Shown here one piece after another: positions 52,348 to 61,837 of a stretch of DNA of 64,000 nucleotides (positions within the stretch are counted from its first letter, which is position 1; the number at the start of each line of letters is the position of its first letter). Below the pieces are notes generated by a model. It worked only from the letters and a program-made list of their open reading frames with translations. It made no database searches and was not told the origin of the DNA. The stretch is from Luxibacter massiliensis. Lineage in GTDB: Bacteria; Bacillota; Clostridia; Lachnospirales; Lachnospiraceae. Made by a program: the position numbers and the translations under genes. The DNA is taken from assembly GCF_900604355.1 (NCBI RefSeq), contig NZ_UWOE01000001.1, positions 186,001-250,000 of the forward strand, written 5' to 3'.

Positions 52348-54456
52348 TTATTTGATACCCAATTGTTTTATGATAATTTGAACTGTCTTTCTGTATACTA
52401 GGTAGAATAATGCTGCCAGAAGTACGAGTATGCCCAGGCAGATTGCCAATCCGAGGATTTCTGTTGAGTCCAGTTTCCCTCCGTCATTTGCGAACATCAT
52501 CATACCGTACAGGAGGTACATGGCACCCATGCCTACCATTGTGGGTGTCTTAAAGACACGGGAACACTGGCTTTGCACCTCTTTTGTAAGGAAGGCAGGG
52601 GAGGCTCCCAGCATTTTCAGGTCGTCAAAGATGTAACGGTTATTTATGGCGATAGTCTGGCATCTTGTGTAGCTAATGATCAGAGCAGATAACAGGCAGA
52701 TAATAGCGATGAACAGGAACATCATCAGGAACACAGCATAGTTTTGCAGAAAATCATTCTGGTTCAGGACGCGGAACACGGGCATATATGACCAGTAAGC
52801 ACGGAAATCAGAAGAATCTGGGTTTGAATAGCTGATTTTCGTCATGTCATCTGTATCTCCCCAGTAGACATTCCCAGCTTCGTTGTTCCGGATCTTTGCC
52901 ACCCGGTCATAAAAGGTAATGATTTCGCACTCCGGGCCAAACTGTGTGACCAATGTATGGAAAAAGTCATCAGCAAATGCGTAGGAATCTTCGCCATCGA
53001 TATTAAATACTGCCATCTTTCCCTTCCAGTCATCAGAGAGTCCAGCTGCAATTGCGTCATAGTCTGCGTTATCTAGGACATAGTATCCGATGGAATCTGT
53101 CAGCAGAGAGAAGTGTAAGAATCCTGCAAAACTGGTTTCGATATTTTTTCTTGTAACCATGTTAGTCAATTTGCTTGAACCAAGTTCTAAAAAGTAAGTG
53201 CCTGTTTCATTCTCATTGCTTATGCCATAATAGGTTCCTGGCTTGACATCTGCATTCTGCCCGCTGATTGCGTTGAATGTGTCTTCGGACAGAAATTTTC
53301 CTTGATTCAGTAATTCTTCGTATTCATAGTGAAAATGTCCATTTCCTTCTTCAATCTGTGTCTCTCCGTCCATCCCCAGGGTCAGGTATTCCCCTTCTGT
53401 CCAGTCTTTTAAAGTAAGCTGGTAGTCGGCAGCGAGGGATTCTACCTGGGGTTTCTGGACAATATTCTGGTCAGCCCGCCATTGGTAAAAGTAATCGTAT
53501 GGCAGGGTGCGGGTTGTCCGGATTTGCCCAGCCCCCATCATCGGGATATAAAAGACTGCAAAGCAGGCGCCTGCAATTAGGACAGTGCTGACAAGCAGGT
53601 TATTGACTGTCTGGCGTCCCTGGAATTTCATCATGCTTCTGGCAATGATGTTTTTATATGGTTTTCTTTTATGGGATCCCCAACCATGTACTACTGTGTG
53701 AAGCATGATCATGTATAGTCCTACGAATACAGGTGCATATGCAAGGTTTATCCAGACGGGAGGATATGCACTGAACAGATTCATATATAGGGAGGGCGCG
53801 CTATATCCCGCCACAGCGCCTATAAGCAGCAGCGCAATGCCGGCAGGGCCGCACCATCTGCCAAGTTCCCGGACAGGTTCGTTTTTATGCTCCTCATGGA
53901 CAACATCCATAATATTTGTTTTTTGCAGATAACGGTATGCAGTCAGGCATGAGAATACGATAACCATAAGAAAAAATGGGACTGAAATCAGGAGGCATCT
54001 GAAATCAAATTTTAGAGCCATTTCCGCGCTGTCTATGAGAAAGAGGCGGAACAGATTCCAGAGAATCCATACAAAAGGAAATCCTGCAAGGATACCGGCA
54101 AGTGAAGAACCAATACTTAACCCCAATACCTCTGTAAATACGCCTGGAGCCAGCCGCTTTTTAGAAGCGCCGAGAGCCATCAGTGTGCCAAGCTGGCGGG
54201 ATTTTTTCCGAAAAAATAAGCTGGCGGCATAAACGGTAAATACGGCACAGCCGAATAATGCCAATACAAAGACCATGACCATTTGTTTTCTGCTGTCTCC
54301 GCCTTCTGGGAGGACATTCAGCACGGTGGGGGAAAATATCATGGCAGAGTAGGCGGAAATCAGCATAAGGGCCATAAAGTTGCAAAAAATATATAGGCGC
54401 GCCTGTTTCCTGTCTGCTTTGTGAAGCTTTTGTTCTAATTTTTGCATTGTCATCAT
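52348..54456 (-). CDS. FtsX-type ABC transporter permease
   Basis: A 702-residue membrane protein with about ten hydrophobic helices and a large extracytoplasmic domain (~residues 310-570), the architecture of bacitracin/lantibiotic-type export permeases. The FtsX core carries RKKSRQLGTLMALGASKKRL, the coupling-helix region; the C-terminal repeat has FDDLKMLGASPAFLTKEVQS. The ATPase gene overlaps its start (ATGATG at the junction), so they form one transporter. A role in peptide-antibiotic resistance or signalling is inferred. Confidence 0.88.
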   Translation of the reverse strand: MMTMQKLEQKLHKADRKQARLYIFCNFMALMLISAYSAMIFSPTVLNVLPEGGDSRKQMVMVFVLALFGCAVFTVYAASLFFRKKSRQLGTLMALGASKKRLAPGVFTEVLGLSIGSSLAGILAGFPFVWILWNLFRLFLIDSAEMALKFDFRCLLISVPFFLMVIVFSCLTAYRYLQKTNIMDVVHEEHKNEPVRELGRWCGPAGIALLLIGAVAGYSAPSLYMNLFSAYPPVWINLAYAPVFVGLYMIMLHTVVHGWGSHKRKPYKNIIARSMMKFQGRQTVNNLLVSTVLIAGACFAVFYIPMMGAGQIRTTRTLPYDYFYQWRADQNIVQKPQVESLAADYQLTLKDWTEGEYLTLGMDGETQIEEGNGHFHYEYEELLNQGKFLSEDTFNAISGQNADVKPGTYYGISNENETGTYFLELGSSKLTNMVTRKNIETSFAGFLHFSLLTDSIGYYVLDNADYDAIAAGLSDDWKGKMAVFNIDGEDSYAFADDFFHTLVTQFGPECEIITFYDRVAKIRNNEAGNVYWGDTDDMTKISYSNPDSSDFRAYWSYMPVFRVLNQNDFLQNYAVFLMMFLFIAIICLLSALIISYTRCQTIAINNRYIFDDLKMLGASPAFLTKEVQSQCSRVFKTPTMVGMGAMYLLYGMMMFANDGGKLDSTEILGLAICLGILVLLAALFYLVYRKTVQIIIKQLGIK

Positions 54457-55199
54457 TGCTCATCACCACTCATTTCTTTAATAGCATTTAATAATTCATC
54501 ATGAAAATCTTTACGGCTGCCCTTGTGCTCCAGCTGACGGTATACGGTTCCGTCTTTCAGCAGGATCACCCTGTCGCAGAAGGAGGCAGAAAAACTGTCG
54601 TGAGTGACCATGAAAATGGTTGCGTCCATCTGCCGTTTAGCATTCTCAAAGGACTCAATCACGGTACGGCTGGACTTACTGTCCAAATTTCCAGTTGGCT
54701 CATCGGCCAGAATGATCAGGGGATTGTTGATCAGGCTCCTTGCAACTGCTGTCCGCTGGCGCTCTCCACCTGAAACTTCAGCCGGATATTTGTTCTGTAT
54801 ATGGCCAATGCCGAACAGGGAAAGCAATTTATCTGCCAATTTTTCTCCGTCTCTTTTAATATTTCCCTGGATGATCCGGGGAACAAGGATATTTTCCCGG
54901 ATGGTTAACCCGTCCAGCAGCATGAAATCCTGAAAAACAAATCCAAGTTTTTCATTGCGGATTTTAGCAAGGGTATCCTCACTTAGGTTGGCCAGCTTTG
55001 TGCCTCCTAGTGTGATGCTTCCTTTCTCAAATGGGATATAGCAGGAAATACAGTTCAAAAGGGTGCTTTTTCCAGAACCAGACGGCCCCATGACAGCTAC
55101 AAATTCACCTTGTGCAACCTGAAAGCTGACACCCTTTAAAACGGGATATTCCTTTTTGCCTACTTCGTAGGATTTATGAAGATCTTTTACATATAACAT
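54453..55199 (-). CDS. ABC transporter ATP-binding protein
   Basis: A 248-residue ATPase of the MacB/LolD-like group. Walker A GPSGSGKST (~residue 40), Q-loop FVFQDFMLLDGL, signature VSGGERQRTAVARSL, Walker B LIILADEPTGNLD and the switch His in MVTHD are intact. ATG 55199 is preferred to GTG 55208, since AGGTG lies 6 bases upstream of it. It pairs with the permease gene downstream and is divergent from a LytTR two-component system. Confidence 0.93.
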   Translation of the reverse strand: MLYVKDLHKSYEVGKKEYPVLKGVSFQVAQGEFVAVMGPSGSGKSTLLNCISCYIPFEKGSITLGGTKLANLSEDTLAKIRNEKLGFVFQDFMLLDGLTIRENILVPRIIQGNIKRDGEKLADKLLSLFGIGHIQNKYPAEVSGGERQRTAVARSLINNPLIILADEPTGNLDSKSSRTVIESFENAKRQMDATIFMVTHDSFSASFCDRVILLKDGTVYRQLEHKGSRKDFHDELLNAIKEMSGDEQ

Positions 55200-55301
55200 T
55201 GTTGTCACCTGTCTTTCTTATAATTAATGTCCGCCGGTTTGCCGGCAATTTGTTTTTGTATGTGATGAGGATAGCATGAAAGATAACAAAGTAAATTTAC
55301 C

Positions 55302-55386
55302 ATGTAAAAATTTGCAGGCGGGATGGCAAGTTTGTAAGTGCTGTGCAGATGATGTAAAATTCTGCACGTAGGATGTAAAGTTTTAC
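55302..55386. promoter_or_regulatory. Direct repeats, candidate LytTR operator
   Basis: ATGTAAAAATTTGC (55302), ATGTAAAATTCTGC (55352) and ATGTAAAGTTTTAC (55373). The last two start 21 bases apart, two helical turns, the spacing usual for LytTR-family binding pairs. Confidence 0.5.
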
Positions 55387-55443
55387 TGCTGCCTTTGCTG
55401 TGAAAAAATGCTGTTAGTTATGTTTGCAGAGTCATACTTTTGG

Positions 55444-55472
55444 TTGTTGAATATGGGGAAAACGATTATAAT
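55444..55472 (+). promoter_or_regulatory. Promoter of the LytTR/GHKL genes
   Basis: TTGTTG at 55444-55449, a 17-base spacer, TATAAT at 55467-55472. Confidence 0.65.
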
Positions 55473-55577
55473 ATATGGGTGATAATCATTTGCCGGATGC
55501 TGGGCGTTATGCTCAAATGGCGGAGACAGAAGCATAGATAAAAAGTAGTATAATTTTGGGCGTCGAGGTGGACAGAC

Positions 55578-56291
55578 ATGTTAAGGATTGCAATATGTGA
55601 TGATGAGCAAAGTGCAAGGGAAGCATTATTCCTTCAGTTAGATAAGATGCTGGACGAGGAAACAGAACAGATCGTATACGAATTTTCCTCCGGCGAATCA
55701 GCGGTACGCTGGTTGCAAAAACACAGGGGAGAAGTGGATCTCTTGTTTCTGGATGTAGAAATGGATGGCATGAACGGCATGGAAACAGCTGAAAGTATCC
55801 GGAGGTTTGATCAGGATATTATTCTGGTATTTGTAACCGGATATGCAGATTATGTGTTTGACGGGTATCGCGTAGGGGCGTTGGATTATTTGATGAAACC
55901 GGTGGATCCAGAAAAGCTGTACGATGCACTGGCCCGTATCCGCCGGCTACTATTTCAAGACCGGGAAAAACTATATACATTGAAGAATACGGATGGCACA
56001 TACCGTTTTCGTATAAGGGACATCTTATATTTTTATAGTGACCGCAGAAAAGTAGTGCTGGTCACAGAAGGCGGAGAATATCCATTTTATGAAAAGCTGG
56101 ATCGTGTTGGTGAACGGCTGGGGCATCAATTTGTACGGATACATCAGCGTTATCTTGTAAATCCTCAGCAGGTGACATATATAGGAGGGAATATGGTCCG
56201 CATTGGCCAGTCAGAACTTCCGGTCAGCCGGGCCCTAAAAGAGGAGGCTGTGAAGAACCTGACGAAAGCAATGCTGGGAGGCGGACGCTGA
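55578..56291 (+). CDS. LytTR family response regulator
   Basis: A 237-residue regulator with an N-terminal receiver (IAICDDEQSAREALFLQL; phospho-Asp in LLFLDVEMDGMNG, ~58) and a C-terminal LytTR DNA-binding domain (RIRDILYFYSDRRKVVLVTE; FVRIHQRYLVNPQQV). LytTR regulators of this type control bacteriocin, toxin or peptide-response genes. CGAGGTGG precedes the ATG. It overlaps its kinase by one base. Confidence 0.92.
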   Translation: MLRIAICDDEQSAREALFLQLDKMLDEETEQIVYEFSSGESAVRWLQKHRGEVDLLFLDVEMDGMNGMETAESIRRFDQDIILVFVTGYADYVFDGYRVGALDYLMKPVDPEKLYDALARIRRLLFQDREKLYTLKNTDGTYRFRIRDILYFYSDRRKVVLVTEGGEYPFYEKLDRVGERLGHQFVRIHQRYLVNPQQVTYIGGNMVRIGQSELPVSRALKEEAVKNLTKAMLGGGR

Positions 56292-57574
56292 TGATTGAGC
56301 TGGGAGTAAACTTCCTTTTGATGTGTGTGGGTGTTCTTTTGGATTTTTGGTCACTCTCAAAATTGCTGCCGGTGAAAAAGGAATGGTGGGCAAAAGTGAT
56401 TGGCATCTGCAGCTGTTACCTGGTTGTTGGGATGGTGTTCTATATCGGGGATTGGGTGAACATGCTGCCTGCGTTAGTATGCTTTATCCTTGCGCTGCTC
56501 CTTGTATGCCGGGGCAGTATCCTGAAAAGGGTTACACTGGGACTGATGTTTGCCAGTATTCTTTGCTCTTTTAACCTGCTGACTGATAATTTCTTTCAAA
56601 GAGCAGTGGAGGAGTATGATGTATATCTGGCAGGGCGTATCATAGGCGGAGTTATTTTAGCTTTGTATATCCGGTATTTTGCGCCGGAACCAGAATTTGA
56701 GCTTTCTCCGGCATTGTGGCGTCTTCTTCTTGTTCTAACGCTTCTGCCCCTGGGGATAGTCATGAGCATCGGCATACTTTCAGATATGATATATGGCTTA
56801 TCCCACAATGCCGCTATGTATTTGGCGCTGCTATTGATTGCGATGTTTTCGTTTTTTGCGCTTCTGCAGATTACAGCGGTGCTGATTAGGCAGCAAAAAC
56901 TGGAACAGCAGGAGATGTTTTTAGAAATGAACCGGAAATATTATGGGGCAATGGAGCAGCAGCATTTTGAAATCCGGCGGCTCCGGCATGATATGGCAAA
57001 TCATCTTCAGGTACTGTCGGCCCTTCCGGCTGAGAAAAAGGAAGTTTATATACAGGAGCTGCTCCAAAATGATGGTGTGATAAGAAAGCTGAAATACTGC
57101 GGGGATCCCACTGTTAATGCAGTGCTGGCTGTGAAGGAAAGCCTGATGGGGCAGCGGGAGATTCAGTTTGAGAAGTGGATAGATATTCCAGCAGAGCTTC
57201 CATTCGAAAAAGTAGATATCTGTGCATTACTGGCCAATGCACTGGATAATGCGGCTGAGGGCTGTATGAAGCTTTGTGTAAAAGAGCGGAAGGTGATGCT
57301 GGAGGCCAGACATCGAAAGGGAATGTTTGTTGTGTCTGTGAAAAATCCGTATATGGTGGAACAGTATGCTAAAAAGCAGGTGCAGGGCCTTCCAAAAACC
57401 TCAAAGAAGGACAGGGAGAATCATGGATATGGCCTGCCAAGCATCAAAGAAATTGTGGAACGGAATCACGGGAGTATGGAAGTAAGGGCAGAGGGCGGGA
57501 TATTTGAATTGTTTTTCTATCTTCCGGCTGAAGAGGGTGAGGGTATACTGAACTTTGCCAAGATAGATGAATAG
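56291..57574 (+). CDS. GHKL sensor histidine kinase (AgrC/VirS-like)
   Basis: A 427-residue kinase with about six N-terminal membrane helices (residues ~5-205), then a coiled coil and the phosphoacceptor region EIRRLRHDMANHLQVL (His ~235). A GHKL ATPase follows (LANALDNAAEGCMKL; HGYGLPSIKEIVERNHG). Multi-helix sensors of this kind usually detect small peptides. Its partner is the overlapping LytTR regulator, and the likely target is the divergent ABC transporter. Confidence 0.9.
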   Translation: MIELGVNFLLMCVGVLLDFWSLSKLLPVKKEWWAKVIGICSCYLVVGMVFYIGDWVNMLPALVCFILALLLVCRGSILKRVTLGLMFASILCSFNLLTDNFFQRAVEEYDVYLAGRIIGGVILALYIRYFAPEPEFELSPALWRLLLVLTLLPLGIVMSIGILSDMIYGLSHNAAMYLALLLIAMFSFFALLQITAVLIRQQKLEQQEMFLEMNRKYYGAMEQQHFEIRRLRHDMANHLQVLSALPAEKKEVYIQELLQNDGVIRKLKYCGDPTVNAVLAVKESLMGQREIQFEKWIDIPAELPFEKVDICALLANALDNAAEGCMKLCVKERKVMLEARHRKGMFVVSVKNPYMVEQYAKKQVQGLPKTSKKDRENHGYGLPSIKEIVERNHGSMEVRAEGGIFELFFYLPAEEGEGILNFAKIDE

Positions 57575-57608
57575 GATTGGGGGGCATAATTTTATGCCCC
57601 CCAATCCT
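57573..57608. terminator. Perfect 17-bp hairpin between convergent genes
   Basis: AGGATTGGGGGGCATAA (57573-57589) and its exact complement (57592-57608), starting at the GHKL stop codon. No long T-run follows, but the stem is very stable. Confidence 0.75.
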
Positions 57609-57742
57609 ATTGTATACCTGCCAGTTGAAAATCATCTTACGGTCTTTTCCGTGATCATAACACAGAAAAAATATTTAAAACTTTCTTTGATATTATGGTT
57701 TCTGTGTAAAGAAACATATACTGGCCTTTTGTAGGCGCATAT

Positions 57743-58534
57743 TTATACCACGACCAGATTCACCCCTAATTTTTCAAGAGAACTTCTTTGTTCTGCAGTG
57801 ATCCCCGAATCTGTTATAAACATAGACAAATCTTTTGTACTGCCGTACCGGTCATACCACGATTTTCCTATTTTAGATGAATCAGCCAGCAGTATCACCT
57901 GATCGCTTTGCTCCATTAATGCCTTTCTGATTGGAACTTCATAGGGTTGTACGCAGGACAGGCTCCCGTCCAGACTCACTCCCACTGTGCCAAGAAACAT
58001 TTTATTTATATGCAATTTTTTGATTATATCTATGATTTCTGGATATTCATACATTTGGAGCTGGCTGTGATAGTATCCCCCAAGAGCAAATAGTTGTATA
58101 TTCTCATTTTTTAGCTGAATAATCCGGGCCTGTGTCCTGGCTGAATATGAATAAATCAGGCAACTGGTATCTCGGCTGAAAAAATCTGGAATGTGGCAGC
58201 AGGTTGTTCCATTATCGATACAGATCACGTCCTGGGCATCAATCAGCTGGCTTGCATATTGGGCAATCTGCAATTTCTCCTGGAAATGTTGTTCCTGCTC
58301 TGTGTGATATATGTCCAGGCTTTTATGCTGAGGCACATTGTTATCAATGTTAGAACTTAGTGCGACTTTTCCATAAAAAGTCTCGATTAGGTGCCGACTG
58401 GACAGTTCTTTTATATCACGTCTTATAGTCATTTCTGATACAGATACCAATTCGGCCAATTGTTTTGGCGATAGAGAAACTTTTTCTGCAAGTATTTCAA
58501 GTATTCTTTTGTGACGCTGTTCTTTTGTAATCAA
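57743..58534 (-). CDS. DeoR family transcriptional regulator
   Basis: A ~263-residue regulator with the DeoR helix-turn-helix (LSPKQLAELVSVSEMTIRRD) at the N-terminus and a DeoRC sugar-phosphate sensor domain (VICIDNGTTCCHIPDFF; FLGTVGVSLDGSL; VILLADSSKIGKSWY). TTG 58534 is preferred, with AGGATGAGGTGG just upstream and the product starting ITKEQRHKRILEIL like other DeoR proteins; ATG 58546 and GTG 58576 are alternatives. It is divergent from the ABC sugar operon and probably represses it until a phosphorylated sugar builds up. Confidence 0.88.
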   Translation of the reverse strand: MITKEQRHKRILEILAEKVSLSPKQLAELVSVSEMTIRRDIKELSSRHLIETFYGKVALSSNIDNNVPQHKSLDIYHTEQEQHFQEKLQIAQYASQLIDAQDVICIDNGTTCCHIPDFFSRDTSCLIYSYSARTQARIIQLKNENIQLFALGGYYHSQLQMYEYPEIIDIIKKLHINKMFLGTVGVSLDGSLSCVQPYEVPIRKALMEQSDQVILLADSSKIGKSWYDRYGSTKDLSMFITDSGITAEQRSSLEKLGVNLVVV

Positions 58535-58757
58535 AATCCACCTCATCCTATCATTAGATAGTTTAACAATATTCACAAATTAATATTAAATTCTATGAAT
58601 TTAACATTGGACTATAAACTTATCATAGCTTTAAGTATAAATCTTGTCAATCTATAAATGTCAAAATGATAATAATGATAATTTTGATATAATTGATAAA
58701 AATAGATACAAATTTATCAAACGCAATATAAATATATAGGGGGAGAAAAAATAAAAA

Positions 58758-58838
58758 ATGGATTTCTTAAGGTTAGGTATGGGTAAAACTATAGTAAATG
58801 GTGAGTTGGGTTCGGATAAAATTAGTAGAAAATACTAA
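58758..58838 (+). CDS. Possible 26-residue ORF
   Basis: The ATG at 58758 lies ~12 bases after GGGGGAG. It encodes MDFLRLGMGKTIVNGELGSD plus six residues. It may be a gene fragment or a leader peptide; no family is recognised. Weak support. Confidence 0.25.
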   Translation: MDFLRLGMGKTIVNGELGSDKISRKY

Positions 58839-58898
58839 GTAATTATAATAAAAGTAGATTTGTTACCAAATAAATAGGTAGTTTTATACATAAAAATA

Positions 58899-58926
58899 TT
58901 GTATATATTGAATAAATTTGTATGAT
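58899..58926 (+). promoter_or_regulatory. Sigma-A-type promoter of the sugar ABC operon
   Basis: TTGTAT at 58899-58904, a 16-base spacer, TATGAT at 58921-58926. Confidence 0.6.
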
Positions 58927-58972
58927 AATATTTACAAATATAACATCATGTGTTATGCTGACATTATCAACA

Positions 58973-58989
58973 GAAAACAATTTGTTTTC
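58973..58989. promoter_or_regulatory. Candidate operator, perfect inverted repeat
   Basis: GAAAACAA-T-TTGTTTTC, ~47 bases downstream of the -10 box, a position where a bound repressor such as the divergent DeoR protein could block transcription. Confidence 0.45.
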
Positions 58990-59070
58990 TAAAACCATTT
59001 TAATTTATTCCCTGATTTTCAGAACAGGATATCTGAAAATGATGAAAGGGAGCACAAAGGAGGAAAATGT

Positions 59071-60195
59071 ATGAAGACGAAACGTATTGTATCGCTGGTT
59101 CTGGCAATGGGATTAACAGCAGGCATGGTTGGCTGCGGAAGTACTTCCGGTGGAACATCAGATGCGGGCACAGAGGAGAAGGAGGCGGGAGTGGTAACAG
59201 GGACTTCAGAGTCTACTGGAAATGAGACGGTTGACAGCGCTATGAATTTTAATAGGACGCTGGAAGATTATGAACCCCAGGAAAAAGAGTATGACTTTTA
59301 TTTTACCTATAAAGTAGTCCATCCCTGGTGGGATGCTGTTGGCATGGGACTAGAGGAGGCGGTGAACCAATATGCGGATAAGGGAATTACAATTAACTAT
59401 GAGTATGTGGCCCCTGTAACGCCTTCTGCCACAGATCAGGTCAGCAGATTAGAGGAGGCTGCCGGCCGTAACTTCGACGTTGTAGGAGTGGATGTGGCGG
59501 ATATAAATGTAGTAACCCCCACAATTAATAATCTTATAGGCCAGGGCCAGAAAGTTATGACATTTTCAAGCTCTGATGCTACCAAAGAGGATGGGTGCGA
59601 ACGTATTGCTTACGTAGGAAATACACACAATTATGAGGATGGGAAGGATATGACGGAAGCGCTTTGCGAGAAGCTGGATTATAAAGGCAAAGTGGCAATT
59701 CTCGTTGGGACCCAGGGCGCCCCGTGCCATGAGGACCGGGCAAAAGGAGCGCAGGATGTCATCGCCCAGTACCCAGATATGGAGATTGTTGATATTCAGT
59801 ATGACAACGATTCAGTGGAAAAAGCACTTACTTTAGCAGAAGGCTTTTTAAAACAGTATGATGACCTGGCTGGAATTATATGCTGCAACATGGGCAACCC
59901 GGTGGGAGCTGCACAGGCGGTTGCAGATGCAGGAAAGCAGGATCAAATTACTATTGTAGGCATGGATCATGACCAAAGAGCGCTTGAGTACCTGAAAGAA
60001 GGGGTTATTTACTGTTTAGGAGTCCAGGACTGCTTTTCCATGGGATTTGATACAATCCAGACGGCGATTAAGATAGCTGATGGACTTGAACCTGGTTCTG
60101 ATACATATCCAGAGCAGACAGAAGAAAAAACAACAGTTATCTATCAGGATGATGCACAGGCGATGCTGGACAAGCTCTATGGTTCTGGCGAATAA
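59071..60195 (+). CDS. Sugar ABC transporter substrate-binding lipoprotein
   Basis: A 374-residue ribose-type (Peripla_BP_4) binding protein with a lipoprotein signal peptide (LVLAMGLTAGMVGCGSTSGG, Cys ~23) and a Ser/Thr/Gly-rich linker. The mature part shows the two-lobe pattern: HPWWDAVGMGLEEAVNQYAD, GVDVADINVVTP, VAILVGTQGAPCHEDRAKGA and TIVGMDHDQRALEYLKEG. It delivers a sugar, unknown but judged a rare ketose or polyol from the downstream enzymes. AAAGGAGG precedes the ATG. Confidence 0.9.
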   Translation: MKTKRIVSLVLAMGLTAGMVGCGSTSGGTSDAGTEEKEAGVVTGTSESTGNETVDSAMNFNRTLEDYEPQEKEYDFYFTYKVVHPWWDAVGMGLEEAVNQYADKGITINYEYVAPVTPSATDQVSRLEEAAGRNFDVVGVDVADINVVTPTINNLIGQGQKVMTFSSSDATKEDGCERIAYVGNTHNYEDGKDMTEALCEKLDYKGKVAILVGTQGAPCHEDRAKGAQDVIAQYPDMEIVDIQYDNDSVEKALTLAEGFLKQYDDLAGIICCNMGNPVGAAQAVADAGKQDQITIVGMDHDQRALEYLKEGVIYCLGVQDCFSMGFDTIQTAIKIADGLEPGSDTYPEQTEEKTTVIYQDDAQAMLDKLYGSGE

Positions 60196-60261
60196 TCACA
60201 GCAGTATTCTGATAGCTGGTTATCACGTATGAATTGCCTGGGTACAGGCGGAAGTGAAAGC

Positions 60262-60290
60262 CCCCTGCCCAAATCGTAAAAGGGCAGGGG
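60262..60290 (+). terminator. Intercistronic hairpin after the binding-protein gene
   Basis: CCCCTGCCC (60262-60270) pairs with GGGCAGGGG (60282-60290), with no T-run. Such hairpins often stabilise the binding-protein part of the mRNA, letting it exceed the membrane components. Confidence 0.65.
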
Positions 60291-60305
60291 AATGGAGGGG
60301 CATGC

Positions 60306-61796
60306 ATGGATGAATATATCTTGGAAATGAAAAAAATTGTAAAAAAATTTCCTGGAACCATAGCTCTTAAGCAAGTTGATATTAACTTGAAAAAGGGAGA
60401 GATTCTTGCGTTGATCGGTGAAAATGGCGCTGGAAAAAGTACACTGATGAATGTCCTCATTGGAAATTTGATTGCTGATGAAGGAGAAATTATTTATAAA
60501 GGTGAAACAATTGTAAATAAAACACCGTTAGATGCTTTGAAACGGAAAATTGCAATGGTACCTCAGGAGTTAAATCTTGCACAAGAGCTGACTGTGGCGG
60601 AGAATATTTTCCTTGGAAGCCATATCAAGAAAAACGGGATTGTGGACTGGGAAAGTATGTACAAAGAAGCAAGCGCTCTTTTGGGACAATTGGAGCTGTC
60701 CATTGAACCGCGCCGAAAAGTGAAAGAATTATCGGCCGCATACCAGCAGCTTTTAGTTATAGCAAGGACGCTGCATACGGGAGCGGACCTAATTATATTT
60801 GATGAGCCTACGGCGTCACTTACGCTGAATGAAACAGAACATATATTGAAAATTATTAAGAATCTTGCAAAGAGTGGGAAGAGCATTGTCATAATTACTC
60901 ATCATCTTGATGAAGTCAAGGATGTCTCGGACAGGGTATGTATTCTCCGCGACGGCACAATGGTTATGGAGAAGAATACAGATGAATTGTCTGTGGACGA
61001 TATGATTTTTTATATGGCCAATCAGAAGGTTAAATCACAGAAACATGTGGAGAGGAAGTATTCGGATGAAAATATTCTTGAGGTTCATCATCTGAGCAGG
61101 CCAAACGAATTTGAAGATATCAGTTTTTGTGTAAAAAAGGGCGAGATTTTTGGTATTACAGGACTGGTTGGGTCTGGGCGTACAGAGTTGATTAATTGTA
61201 TTTATGGACTTACAAAAAAACATGGGGGAACCATTAAATTTGAAGAAAAGGAAGTAGAGATTCATGCCCCCAGAGATGCCATAAATCTTGGAATAGGGCT
61301 TGTTCCTGAAGAACGGAGGCGCGACGGGATATTCCCCCTTCTTTCCGTGCAGGAGAATATGATACTGCCATCATATCACAAATATAGAAACAAGGGTGTT
61401 CTTAGTTTTAAGGACATAAAACGGAATGCACAGAAAGGAATCGACAATCTGCAGATAAAGACCTCTTCTGAAAATGAAGCGATAAAAAATCTGTCTGGAG
61501 GCAACCAGCAGAAAGTCATATTGGCAAGATGGGTTGAAAAGGATTTGAAACTACTATTTCTCGATGAGCCAACGAGAGGTATTGATGTCCGTGCAAAAGG
61601 AGAGATTTATAATCTTATACGCAGCATGGCTGATCAGGGATTTAGCGTTGTGATTGTTTCCTCGGAAATTGACGAAATTCTTGTTGTGGCTGACCGGATT
61701 ATGGTTATGTTTGAAGGTAATATGAAAGGTATTGTTGAAGGGCCTGATGTTGCTGATATGACCAGGACAAATATATTAAAAATGTCCCTGAGTTGA
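60306..61796 (+). CDS. Sugar ABC transporter ATP-binding protein (RbsA/MglA-like)
   Basis: A 496-residue double-ATPase protein. The first domain has ALIGENGAGKSTLMNVLIG and LIIFDEPTASLT. The second has a degenerate Walker A (ITGLVGSGRTELINCIYG), the signature LSGGNQQKVILARW and LFLDEPTRGIDVRAKGEIY. The weakened second P-loop and the NQQK signature are typical of RbsA. GGAGGGG is 5 bases upstream of the ATG. Second gene of the sugar operon. Confidence 0.94.
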   Translation: MDEYILEMKKIVKKFPGTIALKQVDINLKKGEILALIGENGAGKSTLMNVLIGNLIADEGEIIYKGETIVNKTPLDALKRKIAMVPQELNLAQELTVAENIFLGSHIKKNGIVDWESMYKEASALLGQLELSIEPRRKVKELSAAYQQLLVIARTLHTGADLIIFDEPTASLTLNETEHILKIIKNLAKSGKSIVIITHHLDEVKDVSDRVCILRDGTMVMEKNTDELSVDDMIFYMANQKVKSQKHVERKYSDENILEVHHLSRPNEFEDISFCVKKGEIFGITGLVGSGRTELINCIYGLTKKHGGTIKFEEKEVEIHAPRDAINLGIGLVPEERRRDGIFPLLSVQENMILPSYHKYRNKGVLSFKDIKRNAQKGIDNLQIKTSSENEAIKNLSGGNQQKVILARWVEKDLKLLFLDEPTRGIDVRAKGEIYNLIRSMADQGFSVVIVSSEIDEILVVADRIMVMFEGNMKGIVEGPDVADMTRTNILKMSLS

Positions 61797-61837
61797 TATA
61801 GGGTTATAGTACCCGTATTTGACGATTGGAGGAAACT

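Larger units (their letters stand above)
55200..55577. other. 378-bp divergent regulatory region
   Basis: It contains three ATGTAAA-type direct repeats near the ABC side and a promoter for the two-component genes (55444-55472). A -10-like TATCCT with TTTACT on the minus strand (~55265-55295) may serve the ABC genes. Confidence 0.6.
58535..59070. other. 536-bp AT-rich divergent region before the sugar operon
   Basis: It contains repeated TGATAAT-like boxes (58660-58700), a possible 26-residue ORF (58758-58838), a promoter (58899-58926) and an inverted repeat (58973-58989). Confidence 0.65.
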
